64,000 nucleotides of DNA from Lunularia cruciata (GCA_948567375.1 OX419756.1:36744552-36808551), one strand, 5' to 3'; numbered from the stretch's first letter, positions 44,151 to 56,752 are shown. The notes: generated by a model from the letters alone, not told the origin. Made by a program: numbers and translations.

Positions 44151-47100
44151 AAAGGAGTAGAGCAAATATATCTCCCCTTGCTCTTCTAAGTATAGAGATA
44201 GGGAGTGATTTTAGTCATTTCGAATGGTTTGTAAAGAGAATGAGATATGCAAAGTAACACCCAATGATGAAGAAGAAATGTCAGGCAACGATTTTCCTTT
44301 GCCTGGAACTTCACAAGCTTTTCTTGTGCAAAGATCAATACCAATGAGCATTCCAAGTACCCAAGAGGAAAGTTTATTTGAATTCGGTACACAAAACTAT
44401 GCACCAAGTGAAACATTGTTAGGTCTTGTAGAAGAGGAGGGTGTACCAATTGTACAAAGGAACATAAGAGCACCAAAGGATATTGCCAAAACTCAAGAGG
44501 ATATCCAAAGAGCATGCAATAGAAGATATGCATGCATAAGCAATAGATAAAGGTGATAAAGACAAAGAGGATGCAGAAGAGAGGGAGGAAGAATATGAGA
44601 GAAAATCACACAAGAAGAGGCATTTAGTGAAAATAATTTCCAAGAATTGCCTAATGCTCACTTCTTTTGCCCAAGATATGGCAAACCATACAAAATTGAA
44701 GATTGAGTCATTGGAAGCTAGAGAGAGGTGCCATTTAGCTCAAATTAATGTCTAGAAGATTGCTAAGATAAAAATGGAGGGTTAAGGTAGAAGCTCATGG
44801 ACAAGAAAAAGCTCAAAACTTAAGGTTTAAGGAAAGAATAGCAAGATCCCAACAAGAATATCAATTGACATTGGAATTAGCTAAGGTTGGGAAAAATTGC
44901 TCAAGAAATCAAGAGTCTTGTTAGTTTACTTTTGCAAAGAAAAAAAATTAGATAAAACTCTTTATGATACAAGAAGTTATTACTTCTTGTATTATAACCA
45001 CAATCCCATACTATCAATTCTAGTGGTGACAACAAATTGTTGTTGTAATGTATCAATAAAAGGAAAGGTTGTTCTCAAATGTTTAAAAAATATATGGGTC
45101 CACTTGGGAACATATGGACCCACTTGTCATTGAATGGGTTTGCTTGGAATTTTATGTATGGACATGGACTTCACCATCACATAATGACAATACATAGTTT
45201 ATGATAGAAATGGTAGTACATAATTTGCATAAGATAGTTTATAATTTGCATAAGATAATGAGGTAGAGAGTAGATAAAGGTTTGGTAAAGATCCAAGATT
45301 GTATGATAAGAGGTATTGGTAAAAGCAAGGTATAAGAGGTATTGGTAGATGAGAACAAAAGCTATTATGGGAATGGCTGATCCAAAACAAAATAGAAGTA
45401 TAAGAAAGGTAATGAAGATATGTCCAATACAATAAGCATGATAATGCCAATGCTTAGAACAATGCAAGCATACCTTGAAGCAAAGGTATAATTGCAACCT
45501 ACTGAGAACTATATATATAAATTTGGAACTAGTACGCAATTGACCACCTATAAGCACTACTTGAATGAAGAAAATAAGCATAAGTTTGGAGTCAAGCAAG
45601 GATACTGGAGATTGAAAGCCGAGTATGAAATGTGAAGTAGGAACATTGGATATTAAATGTAAAGTATGAATAGCATGAAGCCGGCCAAGAGCAAGTGATA
45701 ATTATTAGAAGCAAGATCTTGTAGAATTTACCAAAGCATATAGGTGATCTTTTAGAAGTTCCTTTAAAAGAGTGATTGGTCAGTAACAATCCTTTTATCA
45801 CACCAATGATGACCAAAACACATAATTCTTCATGAACCTATGGACTTCAAATGTGTGCATCTACAAACAAATGGTCTTGGAAACAAAACACTATAGTCCA
45901 ATCAAAATTTGAGCACAAATTGCTTTCCCAGTTTCATATACATTTATTATTCCTTACTAGTTCCATGATTTAAATAGATGCACTGGATGTAAAGCATGAC
46001 CTCATGGTATAGAAGAGAATGGGGTAATTGACACTCAATAGATCACTTTGTGGCACTCCAAGTAGAGAATGTATAGTTGATAAAGCTTGAATTTACACCG
46101 CATGTGCTAATTGATGAGCTAGTAGAGTTTCGCTCAGAAATGGACGTAGGATTTGTATAATCAAAAGAAGAAGATTGTCAAATAGAAGTGCAATATCAAG
46201 ACAATTCATACAATCTTCAAAGTAGAGCATACTAAGTTTAGTAGAAGCCATGAGAGACTCTAGTAAGTCATATTCACAAGATCCACTCATCCACAAATCA
46301 GTCAATTCTAGCAAAAAGCAATTGGATCCTTTTTTATTCTTGCAAGCAACATAACCTATGAGAGTGAAACATCTCTCATTTGTTTTGAGAAATTATGACT
46401 GCATAAGTGACTCTTTAGGGCAATGTAGAAGGTGTTGCACTAATATTTGTGATGGGGTCTTCCCATCCTTCATTTTTCCTACGCGGTCACCTTTTTTCAA
46501 TATTTGTGAAATCAATCATTCAAAGATAATCAAGGTGGGAATCAAAGAGATAATAAGATGTCTATCAAAGAAAGAATAAGATTGACAGTTTGTAGTGCTA
46601 GTGAAAGCAATTGGAGAGAACCAACTCATCCATTGTGGTTATATTTATCTTGAAAACACTTTTGTATCATCCCATAAACAATCTCTTGTGTCTAGAAAAA
46701 ATAATGCTAGATTCTACTATGAATGGTTATCAATACTCTCCAACTTGCACAATTTAGAATATTGGAAATAGAGAGAAAAGTGAAATGAGTACACAATGAA
46801 GAGAAATGGCCAAAAGGTAACCAGCAATGTGTTTGTTATGGCACAATATAATATCTAATAGTAGCTACATACCTTAAATTCATGAAGGCCTGAATGATAA
46901 GACAAAGGAATTGACATGTACTTCAAACTAATGACACATGGAAAATTATGCCTATTTGCCAAAAGCTATACTTGACAATGTAAACACTAGTACACTTGTT
47001 TGCTAATGAAGATGAATGCTACGTATGTTTATGATATTTTGGATCATTCTCATCATGGCAAAAATTATTTACTGGTCTTATAGGATGAAAGAATCAAATA

Positions 47101-47950
47101 TACATCATCAAATACATCAAATATACATTGAATTGGATTTGGCCTGAATGGCATTTGGTTTTGCTTGCATTTAACAGGGCTCCACTCAAGGGAAGTGCCC
47201 AAACACTAACTTATACCTTGCTTTGCTCACATAGTAATGGCTTTGCCCGTAAGATGAAATGGGTTTGCTTGAGACAGATGGGCTTGCTAAAAACAAAAAG
47301 ATCTGCTCAAGGAAAGCAAGAATGCTAGGCATGCAAAATGTGCTTTTTCACATGCAAAATGGCTCTACTCTATTTTCATGGGTTGATTGATATTGCTATG
47401 GGGTTGCTTGCCTAGCATTGGCTTTGCTTGAATGTGCAAGTATCTTTGCTCAATGGAGGATAGGTTCAGTTGCTTGGTTGATGAATCTGCTCACTAGGGT
47501 CTAGAGTTTGCTTGCACAAGTATCAGGGTTTTGGGTTTTGATTTTTGATTTTCAATAATTTGATAGAACAACATTTTGATACACAAAAAATTAGAAAAAC
47601 ACAATATTTTAAATTCTGGTTGTTCAAAATCAATTGCATTACTATAACAATATATATCAGGCAAACCCATGTTTTTTCCAAGCAACCACACAATTTTGTG
47701 AGGAATCTCAAGAGAAAATCTATTTTTTATGAGCAAAACCATTGTTTAAAACATTTAGACATATTTGAAGAAGTCTTGAATTTATTCATATGGTACAGAC
47801 AACCACTAGGGTATTGGTTCAAATCTAGGTAAATTTATACTACACCTTTCTTAGTTTCCTCTCCTACATGGTGATTTGTCACACTAGCTCCCTCAATAAA
47901 CAAAGGTATAGGATATTCCTCTTCTTTCATGTTTTCCTCTTCTTGCTCTC
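44151..47950. other. No recognised gene; some decayed plus-strand coding traces
   Basis: A plus-strand frame at 44224-44550 (108 codons, with PSTQEESLFEFG and QEDIQRACNRRYA), together with broken charged frames up to 44950, may be the relic of a coiled-coil protein of the TG-CA type or of another gag, but no family is recognisable. From 45000 to 47950 I see no gene. Between 47130 and 47530 words such as TTTGCTTG and TTTGCTCA recur many times without regular spacing. Confidence 0.35.
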
Positions 47951-47954
47951 TTAG

Positions 47955-48900
47955 ATTGCATCTATTTATAAAAAATTGTGCAATATAACACAAATTGAAA
48001 TCTTGCACAAGAGGTATGAATTATTTCCTTAGTTATTCAAGTGAACCCTCAGCTCCCGTAGAGAATGCCAATATGCTTTTAGGATACCAATGCAATGTTC
48101 ATTTAGAGACCAAGTTCAAGCCAGAAAGCAGTTGAAGTACTTCTTTCCCTACATATTTCTTGTTTAGAAGAAGGCACCAGATGACTCATTGGCACATGTC
48201 CAATATCTTTGAATAAAAACTGATGGCTCTCAACAAACCACATGCTCCAAATTGAGATGTGACCAAAGCTTCAACTTCTTTAAACATGTCATATCATGAC
48301 ATGATCTAGGCTTTCTTGAGCAAAATCACACACTTCATAAGCCATAGCTAAACACACACTAATCCAAAATTCCATAAAATTTCACAAATAATACTCAAAT
48401 TTTAGGAAGCATTTTACCTCCAGCAAAGTGTATAATTTTGCATTTGTCATCGAATATCACCTGACCATTGCTTGAGTAACTTCCTTTTCTACTAAAGTAA
48501 ACTTTTCCACCAATGGTAGCTCTTTGTGATAGAGGAAACAATACTATATGTTAGCCCTATACACCTAAGAAATCCATTTTGAGCAAACATAGATGAAATT
48601 CTAACTCTCTCCTCAATCCTTGGCCATTGCACTTTCTTTCTAAGAATGGACAATGTTTCAATGATTACTTGTTTTGTAAACCTGGTTATAGACCCTACAT
48701 TGATTACCCATAAGATCATTTTTGTGGCAACACATGGCCCATCCCCAATATGGACAAATTAATCCAGTGCTAATGCCACTTGTAACCATACATGTGTTTG
48801 GTATCTTCTTGGATCCCTCTTTCTTCTATAAACATCATGCACCTTTAGTAAATTTACTAAAGTGACAAAAGAGTGGAGACTTGTGACTCCTCACGAGCTA
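47955..48900 (-). pseudogene. Harbinger-type (DDE_Tnp_4) transposase relic
   Basis: Read downward on the minus strand: a helical N-terminal part with WLQVALAL (near 48770) and SITRFTKQVIIETLSILRKK, then VQWPRIEERVRIS and NGFLRCIGLT, matching the WP-x-EER-x-IS and GFPGCVGAIDGT blocks of PIF/Harbinger transposases. A YFSRKGSYSSNGQVIFDD block follows (near 48460), and the end reads GILKAYWHSLRELRVHLNN (48030-48090) and ICVILHNFL (near 47970), both typical of the family's C-terminus. The Asp expected after CIGL is Tyr and several stops interrupt the frame, so it is dead. Terminal inverted repeats and a TTA/TAA duplication were not found. Confidence 0.75.
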
Positions 48901-50812
48901 TTTGAAAGCAAGATGATCAAGGATAGAGAAGAATTTGTACACAAATTGTAAATTACATGGAGTTTGAACTTTTTCCCTTAAATATCTTCTCTCTTGGATA
49001 AATCCATACCATTTACAAAGCCTCTTGCTCGTATCCATGTCTTCCTCTTCCTCACTTCATTTCTCTAAATCCAAGGAAATATCATCCAACTACTCATCAT
49101 CCGTCCACTCCTCATCACTATCATCAAATTTTGCTATCTCAAAGTACTTTAACTTTTTCAATTCTTTCTTCAATTGTGTTCAAGTACTACGGTGAGGCAT
49201 GGTGTGAATTTTTTTGCAGAGAAAGATCAAAGGTTTAGCAAAAAAAAGAACTATTAAATCCTAAGTGCGGGAATTCCAAGGAGTAGATCATACGAAGGAA
49301 CAAGAAGTGTCTAGATAATATGCTCAGTCGAAATTGCAAGCCGCAAAATCCACCTAGTAGTGCAAGAATTAGTGGAGAAGGAGCGGAGGAACTAATGCAG
49401 ATGGCACAAAAATAATATCCAAATTATTTACCGCTATATTAAAAAAGACCTCCGAACTAGTAAATGATTGGAGAAGGAGCAAATAAAGAAGGATCCAAAA
49501 TAATCTTTATCCAAGCTCAAGTAACCTTTGATAAAAATTAAGAACAAGAATGGTATGAGAACTGATAACAACGATAAGAACTATGAAATTCAAATTCCTA
49601 TATGCAATTTGGATTCCGATTTGAATATGCCATTGGGAAACAAGGCCTAACTATCAAATTTGTATATGCCATGGGGGAGCAAGGAAGAAATAACAAGGGA
49701 AGATGAAAAGTTTAGACTTCAAGTTCTTGGATTTCGAGGAAAAGTGACATCTTTCACATAAAGACATATTGAGGAAGTGCGACACCTTGCATCTTACTTG
49801 AATTTGAATTAATTAATGTCTAATTAATATTTCATGGAAATCCCATAAGGATTTACAGGATCCCATTATACCTCTTTTGTCTCACCCTTCGTGTTTCATA
49901 GGGTCGTCCAATCCTTCGTGTTTTTTAGGCTATCGCCTTTCTCCTATTCTCTCAAGTAGTGTTCTCGCCACTCTCTCACTGTAGGCTGTAAATAACTGCG
50001 GTGAAAGAACAGGCTCGAACTACATCCTCTTCTGGACAGTAATTGGGGAAGGGTTGCAAGTAAACCACGTAACCACAGGCGCATGATAAGGATAGAATCT
50101 GCTGACAGACACACGAAAGATGTTCCAATTCAAACATAAATTTCGTTCTTCTGCTCGAATTCAGTGCCGCAATTCCTTTACAAGAGGCGGACCATTGACA
50201 ATGCAGTCTATGTATTAAATCAGGAAGACTTTGAAAATCTGAAGGTACTCAACCGATCACTTCATGAATGCTGTGAATTCTGCAGGGAGCGTATTCTGGA
50301 ATTCTCCAGAAGTGATGGAAACCGAAATTGCCCGCAGACATTTGTTTCCAGCAACGTTTCTGAATTGATTTGTCTATACAGCTCAGTGCTGGAAGCAGAT
50401 GAGTGGGGATTTTTGAAGAATTCCCGCTCATCTTCTTTTATAGCAGTGCGTATCTATCTTTGATTGACCTGAACCATTTGGGGGCCACGAACGGCGTAGC
50501 CATTTGAACTGGAGTGAATGACAGTGAATTACAAGTAGTTGGATTCGTTTGGATTGGATGCCATGAGTTGCAGCACATTTCTTATATTTTCTGTACTCAT
50601 GGTAAGCAATTGCTGAAAGGGATTATCTCTTTTGGTTGAATCACTAAGGAGGAAGGTATTAGAAAACAGAGGAAGCGAAGTGGGAAGAAAATGTTTGACT
50701 GCGTACAGTCTCTAGAACACTTGCTTGTCAAATTTGAATTATAAGGTTCATAGATACTGATAATTGAAGTCCTACTTGTGCTCGCAGAAACGATAAGAGA
50801 GAAGGTTCCATC
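48901..50812. other. Boundary region upstream of the DUF1499 gene
   Basis: No gene is assigned. 48901-49250 on the minus strand holds charged frames that may be the N-terminus of the Harbinger relic. From about 49800 the DNA becomes less AT-rich and repeats stop. An open frame of about 100 codons at 50164-50463 lacks an ATG and has no recognisable domain; it could be a 5' leader exon, since AAG|GTACTC at 50244 is donor-like. GTGCTCGCAG|AAACG at 50787 is a good acceptor just before the DUF1499 start, suggesting a leader intron. Confidence 0.4.
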
Positions 50813-53418
50813 ATGTCTACCTCCTCTCCATTGTCCGCTGGTTGTTCATCGTACATCGCCTCCAAGTATTGATCTAATTTTTCACTGATTATATGAGTCA
50901 GTCAGTGTTTTCAAACTAGAAGTTTTTCTGGGGATAAGCTCGATATTGCTCATGGATTTTAGATTTATTTCGTTTGCTTCTTATCTATTTCTTCACAGAA
51001 GATATAAGTCAGTCAGTCAGTGTTGTAAACCTTAGAAGATTGTCCGGAATTCTTCCCGTCTCTATGTAACTCTCAAATGCTTTCTCCGATGAATCAGAGT
51101 GCTACAATTATCAACACGGAAGCACAGCAATTTCTGCGAACCGAATTCTCAACCTGGACTTCTCATTGTCAGCCGACTACCCGATAAACAATGCAGCTCT
51201 TTGAGGACCGAAGAGGTTGTTGATGGAGGCACTGCAGGTAAACGCAGTCGACGGTAAGTTTCAGTGCTCTGTTACTAAAGCCGCAATTTCACCTAGACCA
51301 GTTTCATGGGTATAACATTCATCATTTCTTTTGCTAAAGAAGATTGTGAAAGAGCAGATATTGCCCCTCCATCTGTCTAAAGAGGAGCTCACATAAATCT
51401 GTGCATCAACGTACATCCTTGTGAACTCTTCGAAATTTAATGGTCCCTGAGGACACCAGTAGACCCTGGGGGAGCAATTTTCGAATCTCTATCTTTATGA
51501 TTTTGCTAACAGGCGGTGCTCGTGTGGATGTGCCGTTGTCGTTCCCTCGTGACAGAGAACTTATACTGAGATCAAGCAGTGTTGCTATGTTGGCATTTCT
51601 CAACTTCAGGTTTCTGTCCTTGCTTTCCTTTTCTCTGCAGATTCATGTTCCGATTTCAAAATGAAATCAGGCTAGTCCGTATAAACTGCTCTTACTGTAG
51701 GCAGCTTTGCAGAAGCCATCTAGTTCTTCATCTATCGATCTTTTGGCGGCTATGGGCTCTCACATTATTGCTTGCAGAGCGGTTGATAGATCGACTCCAG
51801 CGCTAGTTACGTTGGTTCCTTTAAATTTTTGTTGGAACTTTGTTGCCCCTATAGCCGTTGATAGTAAAGTCGTGGAAATGGTTCCTGGAAATGTGTTGCA
51901 GAGGAGAAAGACCAGATTATATAGGAGTCCAGAAAAGTGTACCATCTCTGGCTCTATGCCCCGCAACGCCAACTTGTATATCTACTGCAGAAGAACTTAA
52001 CGATCCTGACCACTATGTACCACCCTGGTATATATCATGCATTTCTACACGTTACTTAGATACCCGGTTCAGAAATTCTTTGTAGCAATGTCTGCTTTTG
52101 AGTGACTGTCTGAGAAAGTGCTATTTGCGGATCGTTACACTCAAAGAACACTGTGGCATAACTTGGCATAGGACATACAATCCAGAAGATGGGAGGGGAA
52201 AAAGGAAGCCTGCATCCCAGGAGAAGGCAATGCAAGAGCTGATTGATGTGGTAAGCAGCGAACTAAATGGCTGAATACCAGGTGAAGCCTAAATTGGGCG
52301 AAAAAGTTTTGCTCTTCATGGATAGCTGAATGTCTAATCACTAGCAAAGCTTAGAATTTCACTGAGATCTTTCCGAGATACTACTCTAGATCACAGCTTC
52401 TGAGCTACGTTCGATCATAAGAATTCAGCTGTCAGAGTCCGACAGAACGATATCAGAGGAAGACGCTGCAACGAAGCGCAGAGGAGCTATACGATGTTTT
52501 ATTTTCTTACATTTGATGGTTTAGGGTCTTATAAAAGTTAATTTCTATGGAGCTGATGGTAAATAAAAGTGACCAAAGTGATCTTCTTTTGTATCAGGTT
52601 GAAAACACGAAGCCTGACAATTATACCGCGCGGATAGTGAAGAAAACGGATGACTATCTTTACGTTGAATATGAGAGTCCCTTCTTAAAGGTTGTCTGTT
52701 GAACATGATTTACTCCCACTTGGTTGGACCTCTGTGACATATTTTCTGTCCTCAAGGTGCGAATAGTTTGCGCACTAAGCAAAGTTCCGGTTCTCTTCTG
52801 ATATACATCTCTACTCATTTCATGAGTTAAGTCAGTAACTGCTCCTATTGCTAGTAATGCCTGGTGCAGATTATCTTGCTTGCATTATTTTGAAAGGACC
52901 TACCTGATTAATTGATTGATGGTTGCAGTTTATCGATGATGTGGAGTTCTGGTTTCCACCGGGAAACAGATCCATTTGCGAATATCGATCAGCTTCCAGG
53001 GTAGGGAACCAAGATTTCAACGCCAACCGCAAAAGAATCAAGGTTAGTAGACACCAAAACGCACAAATGCTGAAATCCTTGTAAGTCATGTCAACTCAGA
53101 ACATCATTTTAAGTTTTCTCCACATATGAGAGTTGAAGTAGTGTCGTAAGACCGACATATCTTTTCTCCCTTCTTCTTCTTGTCACGAAATGTACTCTAC
53201 TACATCTGTGTGACCGACGTGTCTAACGAAGGAAGCATGTCTTCGAAGGACACTGAACGCAGCCCCTGAATTCCCATCCGGTCTAGGATCTCATAGAAAA
53301 CTTGGTAGATGTTGTGCAACTCCCCAGCACGCTGATATTCTTGAGTTCACGTTGTTTTTCTCTGCAGGCCCTACGTCAAGCCTTGGAAAAGAAGGGATGG
53401 AGGTCTGTTGGTTACTAG
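50813..53418 (+). CDS. DUF1499 family protein, probable plastid (8 exons, 250 aa)
   Basis: Coding exons: 50813-50865, 51098-51237, 51513-51609, 51902-52027, 52172-52250, 52598-52690, 52929-53042 and 53368-53418. All introns are GT-AG, phases agree, and the total is 753 nt including TAG. Residues 1-95 are Ser- and basic-rich without a fold, like a plastid transit peptide (start MSTSSPLSAGCSSYIASK). Residues 98-250 are a DUF1499 domain: CPATPTCISTAEELNDPDHY, PEDGRGKRKPASQEKAM, YLYVEYESPFLKFIDDVEF (about 184-203) and RSASRVGNQDFNANRKRIK (216-234). The domain's biochemical role is unknown to me; plant members are generally predicted in chloroplasts. The start was chosen as the ATG that keeps the frame through exon 2. 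The ORF looks intact and under constraint. Confidence 0.88.
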
Positions 53419-54949
53419 TAGATGCAGGAACCTTCTCAGGAGCTCGGTCTCCCAGTCATTGTTGTCTTCAAATTAGATCATTCACTCTGAGACTCGCATG
53501 TTAACAGGCGGTGTAAGAACGTGAGAACGTTGCTGATGATTACCCAGAAATCATAGAACATAGCTGGAACCCACGGGACGTGTTGGGATAGAAGCTCCAC
53601 ACATCAAACCCAAGAATTTGTAACTTCTCCACTTAGTACCCAAAAGGAGTGTCAAATTCCGAAAGCTGTCAATAATCCGCCTCTAGCTTCTACTCTGCTA
53701 ATGGATAACTTTGTATTGAGTCTATGTACAGCTTAAAGGGCTTCAAACCTCGCAACCACTTCTGAGGAGCTTTTCAAACATCCCCAGTATTTCCTTCTCC
53801 AGTGATTAAGTCTCTATTCCTTTTCACATGCAAGGCTTTAGAGCTTTAAGCGGAAGGACGTACAAAAGATAAGATTCGATTGCTGATGGCACACCGTGAA
53901 CAACAACCTGCTAGTCTGCTATCTCTTATAATGATGTGACTGCCAGAAAGGAAATAGAACACAGGCTGGTTGCGCAGTTACTCCTCTGGCTGTTGCTAGC
54001 TGAGCAAAATTCACGCCTGAAGGTGTACCATTTTTCTCCGGATTCATCTGGGAAGTGGACGTGCCGGGAAAAAACTCTAATTACCTTGAAGCAAGTTAAT
54101 CAATCAAAAACGGAATCGTTATGAGTTATACGTTATGAGTTATGAGCAGGTCTAATGAGAGAATGTGACGCCAGAATCAAAGTATCTGACAACTGAGACT
54201 CTATCTCGTCTGAGAGGGGCCAATGTGAGGTGAGGAATATATTGGTGGAGGAATACCTACTGCAGCGTGACGAATCCCACAGCACAACAACAGCAACCCT
54301 GAATGTCGGAACAACTTCCAATTGAGGGGAGTAAGTTGTTATAATGGCCAGTTCTTTCTGTTTCACCTGATGATTTTGCCCTTGACCAGGATTCGTTGAT
54401 GGTCCCTTGTCTGTTAACGGCTGAATCAACTTGCCAACCACCTAAAGTAAGAGGAAGCACAATCCGTGGGGTGAGAGACCACATTTCTCAGCAGTAGAAA
54501 GAAGTTGGGAGTAGATTTGTTTTAAAAGGTGCAATGCAATTTTCTAAAGCTGGTCCATCTATCCGTCTCAACTACCCTGCAGGGATCAGTACAGCAGGCA
54601 AGAGGCAATGGCGGTTACAGTACTTGCTCACGACTGCACATGAATGGGTCGGTCCTTCCTTGTCCCCACCACTCCAAGACCCCACCCCAAGACGAACGCC
54701 TCTTTGTCATCACTGAATATCTGTCGGAGTACTTGTACATGCCAGCTCCCGTTTTCTCAGACTCTGACAGTGGACATCTTTAGCAGTTGTTGTTGTCAGC
54801 GCTTCTCCGTGCAGTTTCACCAAATTCAGCAGTTCCTATCACAGAGGTGTCTAGTTTAAGACATCAGTTCCTTTGGTGCCTCGTACATAGCAAGAAGTGT
54901 GTTACTCCTTTCCCATAGATATAGTATAAAATCAAGAACACTGGGATTA

Positions 54950-55017
54950 GTTTGGACGCACTTAGCTGTAGAGGCAGGCAAGGGAGGGGCTTCCTCAACA
55001 GCCAAGTGCGTCCAAAC
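54950..55017. repeat. Imperfect hairpin, about 28-bp arms
   Basis: The left arm GTTTGGACGCACTTAGCTGT pairs with the right arm ACAGCCAAGTGCGTCCAAAC with one mismatch, and pairing extends inward with more mismatches to a loop of about 10 bases. TTA occurs on both sides (54947-54949 and 55021-55023), which would fit a tiny Tourist-type foldback. A microRNA precursor is the other possibility. Confidence 0.6.
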
Positions 55018-55088
55018 CAATTAAGTGTCCTTAATTTTTCATGGACGCTCCATCAGATACATTATAATTTAGGAAACTGACTTTCCTG

Positions 55089-55108
55089 GATGTCCATCGA
55101 TGGACATC
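55089..55108. repeat. 20-bp perfect palindrome
   Basis: GATGTCCATCGATGGACATC is its own reverse complement. It lies between the two host genes, 70 bp after the larger hairpin. No function can be inferred. Confidence 0.6.
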
Positions 55109-55986
55109 GACTGACTGTTGAGAGTCGCCGCCATTCCGAGCCAAGAGATGAGGAAGATGACCAGATACATACTCGGCTACTTACAATATTGTGTTTTCCG
55201 ATGTTGGAGGCTGCGTTACATACGCCCGTAATTACCTTCCACTTACAATATTAACAGCTCTCGTCCAGACAAGGGAAGGGCCCTACGATAGTCACTCTTT
55301 CCAAGTCCACCGAAAGTATATATAGATCACTACAGAGTGGAGATCATGGCATAAAGGTCCTGAGGATGCGATCTTTCCTTCACCACTGTCTTGTCCTGTT
55401 TAGCATAAGTAAAACCCGTCTGTGTAGCATCAGCATCTGCCCACCAAAAAGTCAAGGTGTGCAAATAAACACGCCAAAATGTATCCATCAATCCTGAGAT
55501 TGGGTTTGGGAACTGAAGTGTTTTAGTAATTTGAAGCATAAGATAGCATAACAGAAATGGCAACGAAAAAATATTCACTACAGTACGGCCTAATGTCCTT
55601 AAGCGTAGCTGTGATGAAATGCAACCGCCAGCCAGCGCTGATGATAAGTTGGCATCTCGGATTGATGGTACTTTCGGCACATATTTTACACCTTGTATCG
55701 GGGAGAAACAGGAAGGAAGAAGGTGGGGTATTGACTGGTGGGTCTGGCTTTGCATAGGACTCAAGCCGGACAATTCATTTCCGCTTTTAGTTGGCATGTG
55801 AAGCGAAGAAGGCTTTTGCTGTGGGCGGATGGGTTGTCATGTCCTACGTACTACCGATTCCGACCTCATCGTCCTGGACTTTCGTGCCGTCGCACTTTAG
55901 TTGTTCTTGAGCTTCAAGACAAGTTGTTTGGGGTTTGGAGTTTGTGGGTGAACTTAGCTGAGGTTTGGGTTGTGGTTTGCTCAACA

Positions 55987-55997
55987 GAAGGAAGAGA

Positions 55998-56034
<37 letters not shown>

Positions 56035-56036
56035 GG
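55987..56036 (+). repeat. GA microsatellite in the 5' region of the TPR-lactamase gene
   Basis: A nearly pure AG/GA run of about 50 bp. Such tracts are common in plant core promoters and 5' leaders. It ends about 30 bp before a donor-like site (GAGAG|GTGAGG at 56067), consistent with a place in the first, non-coding exon or the core promoter. Confidence 0.75.
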
Positions 56037-56067
56037 TGACTTTACTGGACTGGACTGCACTGGAGAG

Positions 56068-56722
56068 GTGAGGAAAAACTACACTACCTCATTTGATTGA
56101 TTGATTCATCGCTCCATCGCTTGTGTCTTGCTCATCGAGAAGGAAAGGGGGATCCTTTGGTATCTCCCTCCTGTGTTTCGTGCGTAGTATTGTGTATTTT
56201 TGTTTACATTGGGTGTTTGAGGCAAAGGTCGGCCGATGCGGCTACGGTGATTTGATTGGGTTGTCGAGCAAGAAGGTGCTGTTTCTGCACCTCCGTGAAA
56301 GAAGACATAATTGGCATTCTGATGCCAATTGCAGTTGTTGAACTTTTACCAATCGGAGAAATACTCGGCGTTGCTCTGTTCTCCTGCAGTTATCAATTCC
56401 TTGTCCTCCAGTTCCGAACGCGTAGTACATGTCTCAATTGGCTCAACAATCTGTCTATGATGGGATCTCTTTCAGTTTTACCGTCCCAAAGACCACACAG
56501 ATAGAAGTGGTTATTCATAATTGCCAATTTTAGGAAGTGGCTGGAACATGGGTCGCTTGGATCGACGATTTTCAGGAGTTTTCACGGTCAAAAGTCGAAA
56601 TGTTCAGTTATTTGAGCAGCGAGGTTTTTTGGGTCTCCGATCAATGAGTGATTGTTGATGTAATCCAGTGCCATAAGTCAGTCCTTGGCTCTTGACGACC
56701 ACGGTGTGCAATTGTGCTGTAG
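56068..56722 (+). other. Probable 5' leader intron of the TPR-lactamase gene
   Basis: The donor CTGGAGAG|GTGAGG (56067/56068) and the acceptor TGTGCTGTAG|GTGCATT (56722/56723) would join a leader exon carrying the GA tract to the exon with the start codon at 56753. No coding frame spans this interval. The call rests on splice-site consensus and position only. Confidence 0.4.
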
Positions 56723-56752
56723 GTGCATTTGATTCTTAAACGCGGGGCGACC

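Larger units (their letters stand above)
53419..55984. other. Intergenic region between the two host genes
   Basis: No gene is supported. It includes the presumed 3' untranslated region of the DUF1499 gene. A 155-codon minus-strand frame (55797-55330) has no recognisable domain and no splice or codon evidence, so it is not called. The imperfect hairpin at 54950-55017 and the palindrome at 55089-55108 are listed separately. The 5' region of the TPR-lactamase gene begins around 55900. Confidence 0.5.

Noticed and set aside
44224-44550. 108-codon plus-strand frame as a gene
   Set aside because: No recognisable domain, and broken charged frames follow. It looks like a relic within repeat DNA, so it is mentioned only as a trace.
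50164-50463. Open frame of about 100 codons upstream of the DUF1499 gene
   Set aside because: It has no ATG start and no domain. It may be part of a leader exon but nothing in the sequence proves translation.
55330-55797. 155-codon minus-strand open frame
   Set aside because: No recognisable domain, biased composition without codon-usage support, and no splice partners. A frame of this length can occur by chance in this less AT-rich DNA.
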